From contig QCXZ01000137.1 of the NCBI GenBank assembly GCA_025024175.1, positions 1,364,001 to 1,428,000 on the forward strand: DNA of 64,000 bases. Reading direction: 5' to 3'. Below the pieces are notes generated by a model. The model did no database searches, had not been told where the DNA came from, and was given only the letters and a program-made list of their open reading frames with translations. The stretch is from Rhyzopertha dominica. Its lineage: Eukaryota; Arthropoda; Insecta; Coleoptera; Bostrichidae. Of this stretch, positions 31,946-44,700 are shown piece after piece; within the stretch, counting starts at the first letter, position 1; every line of letters begins with the position of its first letter. Made by a program: the position numbers and the translations under genes.

Positions 31946-34105
31946 GCTTATTCAGGATGTCATTTCTAGTCTGTAATTTTTTACTGATGTTTTCGAGATG
32001 TCAACAATTTCAATCACCTGTAGTCACTTTTCTGTCATACTAACAAACATTTGTATTGGGCCTGTTAAGCACCAGTTAAAGTTCTTCTCCCTAACATAAA
32101 TCTCGCGGTATTGCGTCGTGTGCCATCCGCATCATCGCAGGAGAATAATGACGGTCCCCAATTTGTGACGGAACCACCCAATAAATCGCTTAGGAAATTA
32201 CAAACGGGACAACCAAGGACGAATTACAGGAGGCCTTGACTCGCCGGATTGGAAAACGGAGTAGGCGACGACCATTATCCCCGACCTGTGTAGTTTAGGA
32301 GACCTTTAACTTTAGTGCGGACCAGTCTGAGAAGTTTTGATTCGTGGGAAACCCCCGGGGAGCACCAAAAATATTTGAATCCAACGAAGTTTTTAACGGT
32401 TCATATTTAAAGGCAAAGTTCAAGCATATAACCGTTACTAACCCGATACGTTTGTTAATTAACTTTTCTGGGATATTCAGTAAGTACCTACTTGAAACTT
32501 TCCGCAAGATGTCGGTTAAACTGCCCTAATTGCGTCCCTGAAACCGAAATGGATAAAATTCTCGAGCTCGGGAATCTGCATAGATACACAATTATGAATA
32601 AACACGGAACAAAGTATTTTTCTTAACCTGCTGTTTTGTTTACCGGATACAGTGCCCCGAGGGAGAATACTCCTCGCATCCTGATGATTGGATTGTTCTA
32701 CATTCAGTCCCATTCAGTCGCTTCGTGCAGAACTCAGAGTCGGTCTGTTCAACACTATAAATAGAGATGTTTCCGTGCAACTGAATGTGACACGAAGACT
32801 TATCGATGAAAACAAAACGTTATCGAATGCGCACGCAATGCAAATGTAAATGATCGAGATAAGGAAACGCCGCTGTGACAAATGAAATAAGGGTGGATGT
32901 TTTATCGGCCAGCTAGCTAAAGCGTTTGAGCTTCAAGCTGTGTGAACGAAAAAAAGGAAGACAAGCTGGAAAAATTTCACATGGAAAGAGCTCAGTATTT
33001 GATTCTGCCTTTTCTAAAGCATATACCGAACATAGCTTTAGCAGAATTTTTTTAAATAAAGCGCCTTGGAGGTTGGAAATATGTTAAAGTTGCGGAAGAA
33101 TATGTTGACGAATCAAGTGACAATAAGTGTGAAACAGAATTTTTACAATCTGTAGAAATACAAAGACAGCAGCTTTTATGACATTTGCTTAAGAATAAAG
33201 GACGCGATTTTTTTTTGAAGTTGCCAAAATATAACCACTTTTCAGGACAAGTGATGCGAGCAGCATTTCGTAAATGCTTTTTTCAGTCAGTACATTTAAT
33301 CGTTCTGCGAGTTGTTGTTTTTCTAATCCACTTTATTTGTCTCTCACATCAAAATAACAACTTTTGAATTTATCAAACTGCTCATAGAATTGTGATTTAC
33401 CACAAATTCACAAATTAGGGAACAATATTCGACAATATAAGACCAGTGTCATATGTAATAAGTCCAGCTAGGCCGCTTGACTTTAACCCAAACAAAACTA
33501 AAGAATTTCGCACATTATTTTAAGATGCAGTACACTGCTATACCAGCAATATTCCATTTTACATGCAGGAAATAAATGCTTTTAATTAATTAATAAACGA
33601 TGAGAATAAGTAGATTATTGAGAAATGTATAAAACTGCTATATTGACACAGACAACTGTCTGTGAAGTTTTTTAACGCTATTTCAGGAACCTTTTTTCTG
33701 CATGAAGTATAAAAGTTATGACACTTTTAAATACAATGTTTATTCAATTGTGAAGGTGTTGTTCACTATTATCGACTGTAACTTCTGAAGTTGTTTATTC
33801 AAGTCGATATGTTTACAAGCCAGCTCTGAAAACAATTTTTATTGTAACAAACTAAACACTGAAAAATCGTTTGATTACTTCTTGTTCTATTTTAAATCAA
33901 AACAATGATGGAATGACATCATACAATTTAAAAATGCATGTCTATGCTATGCCCTGGAAGCCTGCTGTTAGGATGACGTATGCAGGTGCATACCAACTTA
34001 TCAGATTACAGGCCACTTCCTCTAAGCAGCAAGGTGGATTTGCCATGTGTCAGTTCATTGCTAACCCATAACATTGCCATCTCTTTTTCTACTAACATCA
34101 GACAA
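31946..34105. other. No gene recognised; GC-richer part at 32090-32330
   Basis: Contains a short GC/CpG-richer segment at 32.1-32.3 kb, then AT-rich sequence. Short frames (for example 32295-32713) overlap on opposite strands without motifs. Confidence 0.45.
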
Positions 34106-34154
34106 TTATTATTATTATTATTAAAGGTCTTTATTTATCAAAATATACAGTACA

Positions 34155-34216
<62 letters not shown>

Positions 34217-35335
34217 TAATTGGGGGCGAAGTTCAGCCAACAGCCCTCATATGAAAAGCTGCGGTTGTTCTCCCACTTAACCCCCGCTGAAAAAAAAAAA
34301 ATAGATTCGTGCTACATGACACTGCTCTAATCGGGACACCCAAATACACGCCAGCACCTAGTTAAACATTGTAATTTTAAATTTATTTTGTTCAAGACTG
34401 ACTGACTTGTCTCCCAAGCAAATATTTATGCCATCTCAGTGTAACATAACTGAATATCTATCAACCTCCTATGCCTCAGGTTTAGGTGATGGACGTCGGT
34501 GCGAAAACGAATTTTATTACACAGATATGACGGTCTTCTGTCAAGTAAATTCCTATGCAATAGACAAGAAGCATGCGACAATCTCCGGTTTGACATGTTC
34601 AACAAACTAAGCTCGGCTATCTTATGAGATACGTCATTATATTTTCTTATATCATAGATGAGCCTAACGCAAGCATTCTGCAACCTTTGAAACCTAATTT
34701 TGTCAATAGCTTTTAGGCACGGACCATACACCGAGTCACAGTAGTCGAATTGTGAAACAACTAGGCTATTAGTTAAGATCTTTTTCATGTTTCCTTGCAA
34801 AAGTGAACGGTTTTGATAAATACGCTTTAAGGTGTAATAAGCTTTCTGTAAAGTCTTAGAAACGTGAGTGCCAAAACGAAGATCAGAATCAATATACACA
34901 CCCAAATTTTTTGCAACATCAGTGATTGGAATTGAATTTCCATTTATTTGTGTATCAATTGTGTCTTTTGATGCAAGGCTGTCACACTTACGGCCAAAAA
35001 TTATAACATTTGACTTCAACGGGTTCAAAAGTAAGCCATGAGCACACGATATATCATACAGCCTAGACAGATCTTTGTTGATATCACGAGATGCGGACTC
35101 TATATTTTTCAAGTCAAAAGATGTAAAAACTTGAGTATCATCTGCGTAGCAATGTGTTACATGACTTTATAACAGACTCAAAATACGAAGTATATATTAT
35201 AAATAATATAGGACCTAAAATAGAACCTTGCGGTACACCTCTGCTAACGTATCTCACATCGGACACATTTCTATTCGGTGTCACCACCTGAGAACAATTG
35301 CTTAAATAACAATTTAAGCATTTTTATGAGAAGTA
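34106..35335 (-). pseudogene. Jockey/CR1-like LINE, 3' part with YADD and (TAA)n tail
   Basis: Reading leftward: LNCYLSNCSQVVTPNRNVSD, then RYVSRGVPQGSILGPILFII (RT motif B). After a one-base shift comes YADDTQVFTSF (catalytic box intact), then a 228-codon frame to 34426 with HGLLLNPLKSNVIIFGRK, KNLGVYIDSDLRFGTHVSKT and QFDYCDSVYGPCL. The 3' UTR holds a (TA)27 microsatellite, an AATAAA signal and a (TAA)n end at 34108-34125. The region upstream of motif B is missing (5' truncation). Confidence 0.82.
34157..34210. repeat. (TA)27 microsatellite
   Basis: 54 bases of uninterrupted TA within the 3' UTR of the LINE. Confidence 0.95.
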
Positions 35336-36779
35336 ATTAAATCAAAGGTGCAATACATTCAATCAAACCTTGAACGTGTCAATTCTATCACTAAATAAAT
35401 TCCTTAACTTACTAACCCAGTCTATTGTGCAGTAACAGGGACAAATTGATTTGGGATTTGCGTCGTTCTCCTCGCAAAGATGATAAATCTGAATGCCGAA
35501 ACTTCGGGTTGTAAACATGCCTTTCAAATGCAGTGGCGTAATTAATGGTATCTTTGTGAGCACGTATGTAAAGCGACCGTAGTGGGGGCGGACAAAAATT
35601 AACGCGCAGTGAAAGTTATTGCTGAAAGGGCGAAGGTTAGATAAAGGCAAAGGGGAAAGGCAAGGACAGGGGAATAGTCGAATTGTTAGCTGCAGATGTT
35701 TTGACTAAAATAATGTATTAAAGCATTCGGCCTCTTGACAGCGATTGAGGAGTAACTTTACTTCATTGTAATCATACATACAGCTGAAATGATAATTATT
35801 TATAACGTAAGGAAATTAGGAAGCCTTTATAAACCACAGGATAGGACGAGATGGTTAGATACGTTAGCGTTAACTACAAATAACAAAGTGGAGGATCTTT
35901 ATAAGAGATAGGAAATGATGACCAAAGACTGTACAGCAGGTTTAGGAACAAAATGGCTTATACCACACAACTTAATTGTTTTAGTGCTACTACATTTCAA
36001 TAACACTTGAAAAAAAACAATACAATCAAAATACATTTAAAAATAATGGCATTGCACTGTAACCTGTCAAATTGTGATAAATGATATTATAGTATGTCAT
36101 GTTGCAAAGTTTAGCGAACTCTACTAATAAACCAGATAGTTCATGCCCAAAAAACTAATGCAATTACCTGGAAAGACGCGTCCTTATTGAAATTTAAAAA
36201 AATACCATCAATCAATAGCTGAAAATGTTTGCCGCAAAGGGTTGGTTCTGCACGTGCAACTCTAAAAATAATTCCGTATTTCGCGTGGAGCCCTTTTTAT
36301 AGCGAGTTTTTTTGGTCGTAAACGCTTTTATATTACCGACATTGACAAATGGAGCAGAGTCAATTTGTCAGCAGCTGCTGGTCAGCTAAGTTACGATTTC
36401 CCAGCACGTATCGCGGTCTAATGTAGAAGCCACGGCTCCTGCTGTGTTGCGTCTTATTCGAGAAAAGCAACAAATGGGTCGAACACGCGACCACATTGAA
36501 ATAGGGTTTTGTATTCAGTTATTGGGCTGTCTGTAAAATTGATGGACTTATTCCTGCAGTTTTCTTTATCAGAGGGTCTACAACAAAATTAAACTAATAA
36601 GACAGGGGTAACAAAAGCTAATACCAAATAAAACGTATAAAACAGTTGGATAAGTCAGTAAGAACAACACAAAAGTGGTGTGAATTTTGACCCCTAAGGT
36701 ATCACAGTTTTAAGAGAAAATGGATGGAGGTGAAGTGAACTCCCTCTGTTCGAAAATGCAGGAGAAAATATAAGAGACT
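35336..36779. other. No secure gene; weak LINE-like trace at 35855-35960
   Basis: A plus-strand stretch reads RTRWLDTL, then VEDLYKR, vaguely like the RTE C-terminus (RPRTRWxD), but it is too short to call. Otherwise AT-rich. Confidence 0.4.
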
Positions 36780-36915
36780 ATAAGAATGCAAGTACTGATT
36801 TGACTCCATTCTTCTCTATTTATAGCTTTCACGTTCCAGTTTCTTACACCTCTTTCCTTCAAGTCTTTTTAATATTGCACTTTAGTGGACCTTGTCTTCT
36901 TGCTACTGTTCTAAG
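36780..36915 (-). pseudogene. RTE-like LINE C-terminal tail
   Basis: Minus-strand translation gives KTRSTKVQY, a stop, then KDLKERGVRNWNVKAINREE and W. The DLKxRGVRNWxxKAxDRxEW pattern is the end of many RTE-type LINE proteins. Only this tail is recognisable. Confidence 0.5.
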
Positions 36916-39689
36916 CTTCTCCCTTCTTAAATCAAACTTGACATAATACCAATCTTTTCATTTGTATGTTCGAAATAACTTGGGCTTCAAGGCAGTTGCC
37001 TACGACTACGCGGGATTTCCACAGGCACATGCCGCTAAAGAAACGCTGCAGTTCTTAACGATATTTGCACCGTAATTACTTCATCAATTCCCAAGTTTTA
37101 TAGAGATTATCGCCGACCACCTCCCTTGGTCTAATTGCGCTTCGTTTATCATTCGAAAGCCTGCGGTTAATTACCACTTAAAAACTTTTACACCTGCCGC
37201 CAAAACTAATAATGTAAGTGCCAGGGATGAAAGATTCATCCCGCCTTTGTGCATCGAATCGCTCCTGATTGATTAGGGTTGGGTAGTGCAGGATGAACTA
37301 ATTAAAAGTTGTTATTGGCTTGCAGCGTGGATATCCAGGATCCGGCGAATGCATTCGAAGTGCGCTATTGTTTTTGAAGTGGTGTGGGGAAAGGAGCTAG
37401 AAATTTCTTTCCGTTTGCTTTACTTCGTTTTAGTTTACGCCTTGATGCAAGGAGTGGAATTAAGTGGTTGCACCCCAGGTAATACTGGAGTTTTAAAATT
37501 CCAGTTAGAAATTCAGTTCTTTCATATAATATATTAATATAGAGGCTTGGTACAAAGTTCCGGAACTCCTAAATGACCGTTATTATTTGAAGGACAATCC
37601 TTTTGCAAATTGGCAAGGTTATAACGTAAAAAATAAAGATTTTAATAATAGTATATTATCTTTTACCGCCTTGATATTAACCTAAAACACTACCCAATAA
37701 ACAACTACATTCAGATAATAGCAACATAATGTTTTGTACTTAAACAAATGATAAAAAAATTGCCAAAAACGCCAAGTCGATATACCTTTGAAAACAATTT
37801 ATTTGGAAATTACTCACACAGGCAATAAAATAAAATAATAATAACAATAATAAAATAAAACTACAGGCTTCGATCTGGACCATCTTTAGACGATTAATGC
37901 AGAACGTGTACTTTGAAGGGTTTAAATTTTGTATCTCTTTAATTTGATTGAGAGAAAAAATCGTGATATTGTGACTCCGTTTTAGACACGTCGATTTTCT
38001 TCAATTGGTATCTTCATCAGTTATTGTTCCTTACCAAATTGCTAGGTAAATCTACTAATAACAATTCGACATGTTACAGTACCTTGCCATTGTTTTCAAA
38101 GATATCTCGGCATAAGAACAGTTATGTTGAAATTTATGTCGCAAAAGTGGACATCATTCTTTCCAAAAGAATCGATGACGGCCAGTGCATTTTGATAAAA
38201 GAATATAGAAACTCATGTCGACTTATACCCTAAAGCGCTCCGTTTCAGACAACCCTTACAAGTTTTGTAATGAAACAACCCCTTTTTCTGAAATATCTAA
38301 GTGATCTAGAAATATTTAAATTTGAAATTCCGAAAATCGTCTTAGCTTCTCAATTACTCATCATCCTTTAGTGGTTTTACAGTTCTGACCTAATTTTTAA
38401 TCATTATTCTTACACAAAAAGTTACTCTTTTTGCATGTCGATAAGGCTAACCGTTTTCGAGATAAACAATACGTTATTTGTGTATGTACCGTTCAGTCTT
38501 TTACCCCCCACCAAATATAAGAAAATAAATACAAATATGTACGAAATCCGACCCTTCGATAGCTAAGATGATTGATACTCCCATTTCCTAAAATATTGTC
38601 ATTTCCTTCTGAATTATTCTGTATAGTATCAGACTGAATTAGTCATTTTTCTTTGATGGATAATTATCGTTTTTCCTGAGTACTTTTCATACGTTTTGAG
38701 TGTTATGTGGAAAAAAGGCGATAATTGCAACGCGATGCCATTTGTAATGCATTTTTTTCTTAACACTGGCTTGTTAGGGGCGAGTTATTTGCTAACTAAC
38801 TTGATCAACCTGGTGTGTTCAGGTGAGCTCCAGGTCGGGTGTTCAGTTTCAATAAACACTAGACCAATATTATAAGAAACGTCTTTCTGTGGAACCCCTA
38901 ACACCGTTCCAATTGCTCTACCCAAACCTTTATTTCCACCCATCCATTCAGCCTTCGCAAATTAGCAACACCTCAACAAGCCGTAAATTATCGCAAACCT
39001 CAACATTACAACCCGGAGCAACACATGCCCAAGTTAAACTCGGTAACCGCATATATAAATCGGCGTGTTCCCATCAGGGCAATTTTGTTATTCAACCGGC
39101 GGCGCCTGAATTTAGGCTGCCGGGTGGCAAAGGCGACCGCGTGCTCCCTCAATTAATTTTCGGGCTTATAACCGTAGATCTTCGCGGCCACGCGTTATGC
39201 GTGAGTTCTTTCAATTTGGGCGTGGGACAGATTCAATATCTTTCAGCGCTATGGGGTTATTTTTCATTAAGATTCCGCGCGATAAGGAGGGCATGCAAAC
39301 TAGGTCGGGAGTTTCAGGACAAGCAGGTGTAAGGAAGGTTGAGAGGATGGGTAAATTTTTCACTGTGGGAATTGGATAAGTGACGAAGTAAATTTTTGTC
39401 TTAGTGGAAGAATATTTTTGAATTGAACAAATGTATTGAAAATATATGTACTTCATTTACACGTTTTCTAAAAGATACAAGGACCAGCTTTGGCATTTCA
39501 TTTGTAGATAAATAAAGATGAAAATCAGTAATCTAGAAGACAGGAGCGCATATCTGCTTTCTTTCCATACCATATGCCAAGACAGGCAATTCACGAAAAC
39601 TCACAACAATAGAAAAAGGATTCTCTATCAATGTATAAGGCGGACCTCAACAACTTTACTGGCTAAAATAAAGGTGCTGACCTATTAAC
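36916..39689. other. No gene recognised; two GC-richer islands and a simple repeat
   Basis: Islands lie at 36990-37290 (CACCTGCCGCC, CCGGCGAATGC nearby) and 38880-39340 (ACCGGCGGCGCC, CGCGGCCACGCG). A 147-codon frame over the second has no domain. An A/T simple repeat (AATAAAATAAAATAATAATAAC-like) at 37828-37862 may be an old LINE tail. The rest is AT-rich. Confidence 0.4.
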
Positions 39690-41095
39690 AATTAAACGAC
39701 ATGGTGAGTGGAGAAACTTCGTTATAGCAGAAAGCTACATCGAGGAATCCATTTCTAATACGCTGGACATTGCAAAGAAAATCCAAGGTTCTGCTGGTAC
39801 TAGTCACTCTTTGCAAGAAGACACATCTGCAGATTTAAAAAGAACTTCGACAGGCATGCGTTCTAAAACCGTTGACAGCTACAAACTTAATTAAACTTAT
39901 TAGCTTAATTCCCGATATTTGGAAAATTACAAGAGTGTGCCCTGTCTTAAAGAGCGGCAATCCCTCTGATCTAAAAACTTAGCGCCCCATTGCAATTTTA
40001 TCAAATTTTGCGAAGGTTTTCGAGATGTTACTGCACAATATAATTTTTAATTAAGCATTGCATTTCACCTTACCAATATGGATTCTATCCAAAACGTTCT
40101 ACTGCAGCTAACTTAGCTCAGTTTCTGCAGTCTACTGCAAATATTATAGATAATAAAGGTCAGTTTGATGCAGTGTATACTGACTTCTCGAGGGCCTTCA
40201 CTCAACGTAAATTATATATTACATATCACGGTTTTAAATCATGCAACTTTTTAGCAACCTCCGGAGTTCCTCAGGGGCCATTGCTGTTTATTTTGTTTAC
40301 AAAATAATCTATCACTTTCGTTAGAATCTAATCATCTGTTTTTTGCTGACCTGAAATTATTTTCTAAGGTATCCGGTGAGGATGACCGTTTAGTATTGCA
40401 AGGGCAGGTTAGCCGTGTGGCTAGATGGTGTGCTGTGAATAGTTTGCCTCTTAATATTGACATGTGTAAGGTTTGCACTTTTACCCTTAGAGGGCAAGCT
40501 TTAATATTTAATTATACAATTGAAGCAGTCGTTTTTATGCGCTGCTACAGCGTTAAAGATCTTGGTGTGAGTTATGATTGTAAATGATCTTTTACTAGTT
40601 TTATAGACTCAACGGTAAAAGCTGCCTATAAAGGTCTAGATTTTATTATTCGTGACTCAGCATCGTTTAATAATATTAGTGTACTGAAATCTTTATATTT
40701 TACTTTTGTTCGTTCCAAGTTGGATTACTGCAGTTTGATATGGTATCCTCATTATCAAGTACACATAAACCAAACAGAAAATTCAGAGGTGATTTCTTAA
40801 GTTTTTGTCGTATCGAGTAGACAATTACAATACACTCTTGTTGCAAAGGTTTGACGTTAGTTCTCTGCAAGCTAGAAGGATACGCACTAGTTTAACATTT
40901 TTATTTAAAGTATTTCATGGCGACGTTGACTGTCCTTCTTTGCTGGCATTATTTAATATAATGGTACCTAGGCTTGGTTCCCGGGATGGTGGCACTTTTT
41001 ATTTATGTCGAATAACTTGAATAGGATATCTGGACATTGTGACATTCATTGCGATAGTCTGAAAAGGCTGTTAATGTTAATAATAAATAAATAAA
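39690..41095 (+). pseudogene. Jockey-like LINE, same family as the 17-kb copy (family L, copy 2)
   Basis: Plus-strand frames in order: IEESISNTLDIAKK, PDIWKITRVCPVLKSGNPSD, RPIAILSNFAKVFEMLLHNI, HGFYPKRST-like sequence in a shifted frame, and YTDFSRAF (motif A). An 87-bp in-frame deletion then removes 29 residues that copy 1 has after motif A. Next come TQRKLYITYHGFKS, SGVPQG-PLLFILF (four residues lost), a damaged FAD-box, VARWCAVNSLPLNIDMCKVC, YRVDNYNTLLLQRFDVSSLQ and NIMVPRLGSRDGGTFY. It ends at a TAA/TAAA-rich tail at about 41070-41095. It extends further 5' into the RT than copy 1 but lacks the endonuclease. Confidence 0.83.
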
Positions 41096-42479
41096 ATGTG
41101 ATAGATTTAAAATTGTAATTTCCTTATTCTACCAGTGGATACATTATACGGTTCTTTTATTTAGTGTGGATAAAAATTCAATTATAAAGTGATCATGGAT
41201 AAATATGGTTTAATGAGAAGCAGCTGATATCCAGCTTTCACTCGAGTATTAATAAAACAACTTTGTGTATTAATGGTAAGGAAATCTTTACTTTAGATGA
41301 AAATAACTGACTAATAAAAAACCGTCAAATATTTAACAAACAGTAGCAACCTAAAACTGCAGGATCAAAAACTTCATTGTTAAATACTCCGCTGAAACAG
41401 CTTTCATCTGGGGTCTTGCGTTCGAAACTGTTAATTTAGGCGAGTTTCAAACGTGGTTCACACTTGCTGAACAATCGGCTTGGGTTTATGCATATTCAGT
41501 TGTATCCTGAACATGAATATGTGCAATTGTAATGGTTTCACGAATGGCAACCGCTGAGCTATGCATGAACATCGAGGTATTAATACGACGCCGTATCGGT
41601 CGCGACTCGTCATACTGACTTGTGATGCAAATCAATGGAGGAAAGAGAAAAGCATTATTTACATTTGTCGGTGAGGGCTGTTCGTAAACGCACGGGGGAA
41701 CAAATGACGCTCTTTAGTTTAGAGTATTAGTGTTAGTCATCCAAAAGCAAGATCTAGTAGACCTACATTTTGTAAATTTTTAGCAAAGCATTACTTATTT
41801 TTAGGATGTTTCTGTACTGGTTTCAGAGAAGCAGCAAAGCCTCTGAAAAACTTTAATCTAAGTCTACAGTGTACAAAGGCGGAAGCAAATCAAAAGTAAC
41901 AATCCGGCTTCTTTCCGAGGGCCGCATCGTAAACCTCAGATGCCAATATTCGGGAGCAAAACAATGGAAGCTTGCAAGGAGCTTTGTGGGATTAGTAAGG
42001 ACGAACGTAAAGATACGCTCTAGGCTTTCCGGATTATCACAGTCACGGTTAACTAAGAAACTTAATAATGATGTAGCTGCGATACTCTGTCTATAGTTCA
42101 TGCTGTTAATAGCATATTATGCAACGACGCCATAATGATTGGTATTATTCCCATAAAACTTGCAATGCTAGTGTCTTTTTATAATATAATATAATTAGAT
42201 AAAAATGAAGACAAAGAGTGTCTTATAGTCTTTCATGTATTAATATTATCACTAACTGTAAAAAAACAAGGCACTGGATTTTATAAGTTTGTTCTATAAG
42301 AAAACTAAACACTTTTGTGGAAAGAAAAATGTCAGATAAAGGTAACAAAACAGTTTTTTTTACATGAGAAAGACATTTATAACAGCTTCAGTAATTGAAC
42401 AAAATAACACCTTGGTTAAAAGTTATTAAATGAAGATCACGTATCAAATTTTACAAACCGTTAACTTCTACATCCATTA
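41096..42479. other. No gene recognised
   Basis: Includes overlapping frames on both strands at 41853-42101, discussed under rejected observations. Otherwise AT-rich. Confidence 0.45.
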
Positions 42480-42560
42480 GTTAAACAATTTATGAACTTG
42501 TTAAAATACACAAAGATAGGTACCCTCTCATACCCATTATTGAAATAGTGCATTCTTAAA
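42480..42560 (+). pseudogene. Trace of a Penelope-like RT
   Basis: The plus-strand frame reads IYELVKIHKDRYPLIPIIEI then VHS. It resembles the PLE N-terminal RT block LYGLPKIHK...PLRPIxSxxxS. No further PLE motifs could be followed downstream, so this is either a very short fragment or chance. Confidence 0.35.
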
Positions 42561-42877
42561 TTACTATTCCCATTACCAGAGTATCATTTTTTAACTGTCA
42601 AGTTGATGATATTACGAGCCCTGTCCCATTTCAGTTGACCCATCAACAGCATTATTAAAATTCTTTAAAAAATTTACACAAAATCGCTTCTTGGACTTTG
42701 TTTTTATTATAAATAGCTTCTCTAAATTATGGTCTATTAATTTTTACGCACAACTGAACACTGTTCTCAATAATTAAAATTGTATAGTAAAGAAATACCA
42801 ACTATTTAGGCCGAACCCTGGTTTCTATCTATATTGGGTAGTTTCAATTATATAATTTTGTATTGAAGGATTAAAAA

Positions 42878-43907
42878 ATGACTAGAGGAAAAGTTATTGA
42901 TCCGAACATTCGTTCAATTATTATCCGTTTATATAAATCTGGCAGATCTAATGCAGAAATTAGACAGTTATTGGGGTTGTCCAGATACAGTGTTCGCAAC
43001 GTAGTGCAATTATTCAAATCAAGCAATAACGTCGAGCCTAAACAGAGTTATGTGAAAAAAAGTGCACTTACCGATACTGATTGGAGGGCGTTGAAACGAA
43101 TAATTAAGCAGAACAGGAGAGCAAACTGCGGTCAACTAAGCACACTTTGGAGTGATGCTGTAGGAAGACATGTTTCAAGATCCACCTGTCACCGGGAAGC
43201 ACAAAGATTGGGTTTTGGAACTTACAAGGTAAAATCTTTTTGAAATGTTTTCAACAAAAATGTGTTTTTATTCTCCAGGCGAAGGAAAATCCACTGTTAA
43301 CAACGCAAAAAANGAACAATCGGCTGAAGTGGGCAAAAGAACAAAAACTTCNAGTCCTCAACAATGAAACAGCGTACATTGGAGCGACGAGTCTAGATTT
43401 GAGGTTTGTGTAGGCGACAGTCACAGCAGAGTTATTCGGCAAAAAAAATGAAATTTATCATCCAGGTTGTCTGAAGATCTATTATGGTGTGGAAATCAAT
43501 GTCTGCAAGATGAGTAGGAAAATTACATTTCATTGAGGGCATTGTGAACACAGAAAATATCTTAACATCTTAAGTGAATCTTGGCTACTCACTAGGGACG
43601 TGTCCTTGACGCCAGGAAAGGATTTTGTTTTGTATCCAAAAGATCTTTACAGTGGTTCACCGCCAACAATATTCCACTTTTAAAATGGGTATCCAGTAGT
43701 TCTGACCTTTCTCCTATAGAAACTCTTTGGCACGTTATGAAAAAACAACTGCGCGCAACCCCTGCCAGGTCGATTCCCGAATTAAGGCACAAACTTCAAT
43801 TTATATGGGATAAGTTCACACCACAAGATTGCCAGAATTTAGTGAATACAATGCCAAGAAGAATAACCGCTGTCATAATAAGTAAAGGTCATGTTACTCA
43901 ATGGTAG
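42878..43907 (+). pseudogene. Tc1-like transposase with an apparent 50-bp intron
   Basis: The first open part (42878-43228) is a paired-type DNA-binding domain: MTRGKVIDPNIRSIIIRLYK, LGLSRYSVRNVVQLF, then VGRHVSRSTCHREAQRLGFG and TYK. Splicing the GT-AG segment 43229-43278 joins TYK in frame to AKENPLLTTQK and NNRLKWAKEQK. In shifting frames this continues as HWSDESRFEVCVGD (first Asp), a degraded second-Asp region (KDFVLYPKD), then DLSPIETLWHVMKKQLRA (catalytic Glu) and RITAVIISKGHVTQW with a stop at 43905-43907. It is a DD34E-type Tc1 transposase with several frameshifts and two Ns. Terminal repeats were not identified. Confidence 0.82.
43229..43278 (+). other. Putative 50-bp spliceosomal intron in the Tc1 transposase
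   Basis: It starts GTAAAATC after CTTACAAG and ends TTTTTATTCTCCAG before GCGAAGG. It has a pyrimidine-rich 3' end. Removal restores the conserved Tc1 frame exactly (TYK|AKEN). The retained sequence has an in-frame stop. Confidence 0.6.
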
Positions 43908-44279
43908 AATTTGAAGAAATAGATTAAGTCAGTTGTGTGTAACTCAGGTTTTCTCATGATTTGCTTCAACTTGGTAGTTAAGTAGAAATAAAATGTTTGA
44001 ATTAGACAAATGAATAACTGATTAAAAGAGAAATGTTTGAAATTGTGGTGAAAAATAATTAAATATCTGTTTCATAATAGTATTACAAATAAACAGTTCT
44101 GTGACCGTCTTTTCTCTTTATAGCCCTGAAGATGAACATTTTTCGCTTAGTTCAGCTAATTAAGCATTACTTTGAGCTCTGTCGTAGCTGTAACACCTTA
44201 TTCAGAGCATTTCCGTTATTGCAACGTCAGTATCTTCAGAAATTGAAAGAAGAGCAGCTGCATCTTAACCATGAATATT
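43908..44279. other. AT-rich spacer
   Basis: Downstream flank of the Tc1 copy. A right terminal repeat was not found by eye. Confidence 0.45.
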
Positions 44280-44700
44280 TATGCACCAGCTGACGATTTA
44301 ACTATCGCAATCGCGATCTCAGCGTTCGCCATTTTCCCCGTTTTTCCCATTAGACCGCCAGCTAGTTCGGCTTAATGCGATTAAACCTCGGCCGTCAGGT
44401 CCACGATACAGAGCCCAAATAACAATAAAAACTAACAGCGTCGCGGCAACTGCCCCGATATGCACGTCCAGGATATCGGGGCAAATTTTAAAACCAAATT
44501 ACGAAACAGGAATACGCGGGACTTCCCGGGGCGCTAAATCTCATCCAGGATTCCGCATAAATCCGGGGGTGAAAGCGCAATGCCGTCCGCGTGTACATCA
44601 ACAATCCCCAATGCATTTATTCGGCGTTTTTCAATTATTATCGGGGGAGTTTTAACGTGCAACCGTGATTCGCTTTTTGGGGTGACGGGGTTTTGTTGTC
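44280..44700. other. GC-rich unique island
   Basis: CpG-rich sequence (AACAGCGTCGCGGCAACTG, GGAATACGCGGGACTTC) with TAATG and ATTTATTCGG words. No coding support. It is a candidate conserved noncoding segment. Confidence 0.3.

Noticed and set aside
38889..39332. 147-codon plus-strand frame
   Set aside because: Spans a GC-rich island and overlaps two other open frames on both strands. No domain or conserved start.
41853..42101. Overlapping frames; the plus one contains LLSEGRIVNLRC, reminiscent of the LLAEGRLVNLGC segment of adenosylhomocysteinase
   Set aside because: Similarity is limited to about a dozen residues, and the NAD-binding and catalytic neighbours are missing. The minus-strand frame is equally open. 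Not enough for a retropseudogene call; a protein search would decide.
42440..42800. Full PLE RT gene upstream of the Tc1 copy
   Set aside because: Only the PKIHK-like block at 42480-42560 is recognisable. Motifs A, B and the catalytic box are absent, so only a low-confidence trace is reported.
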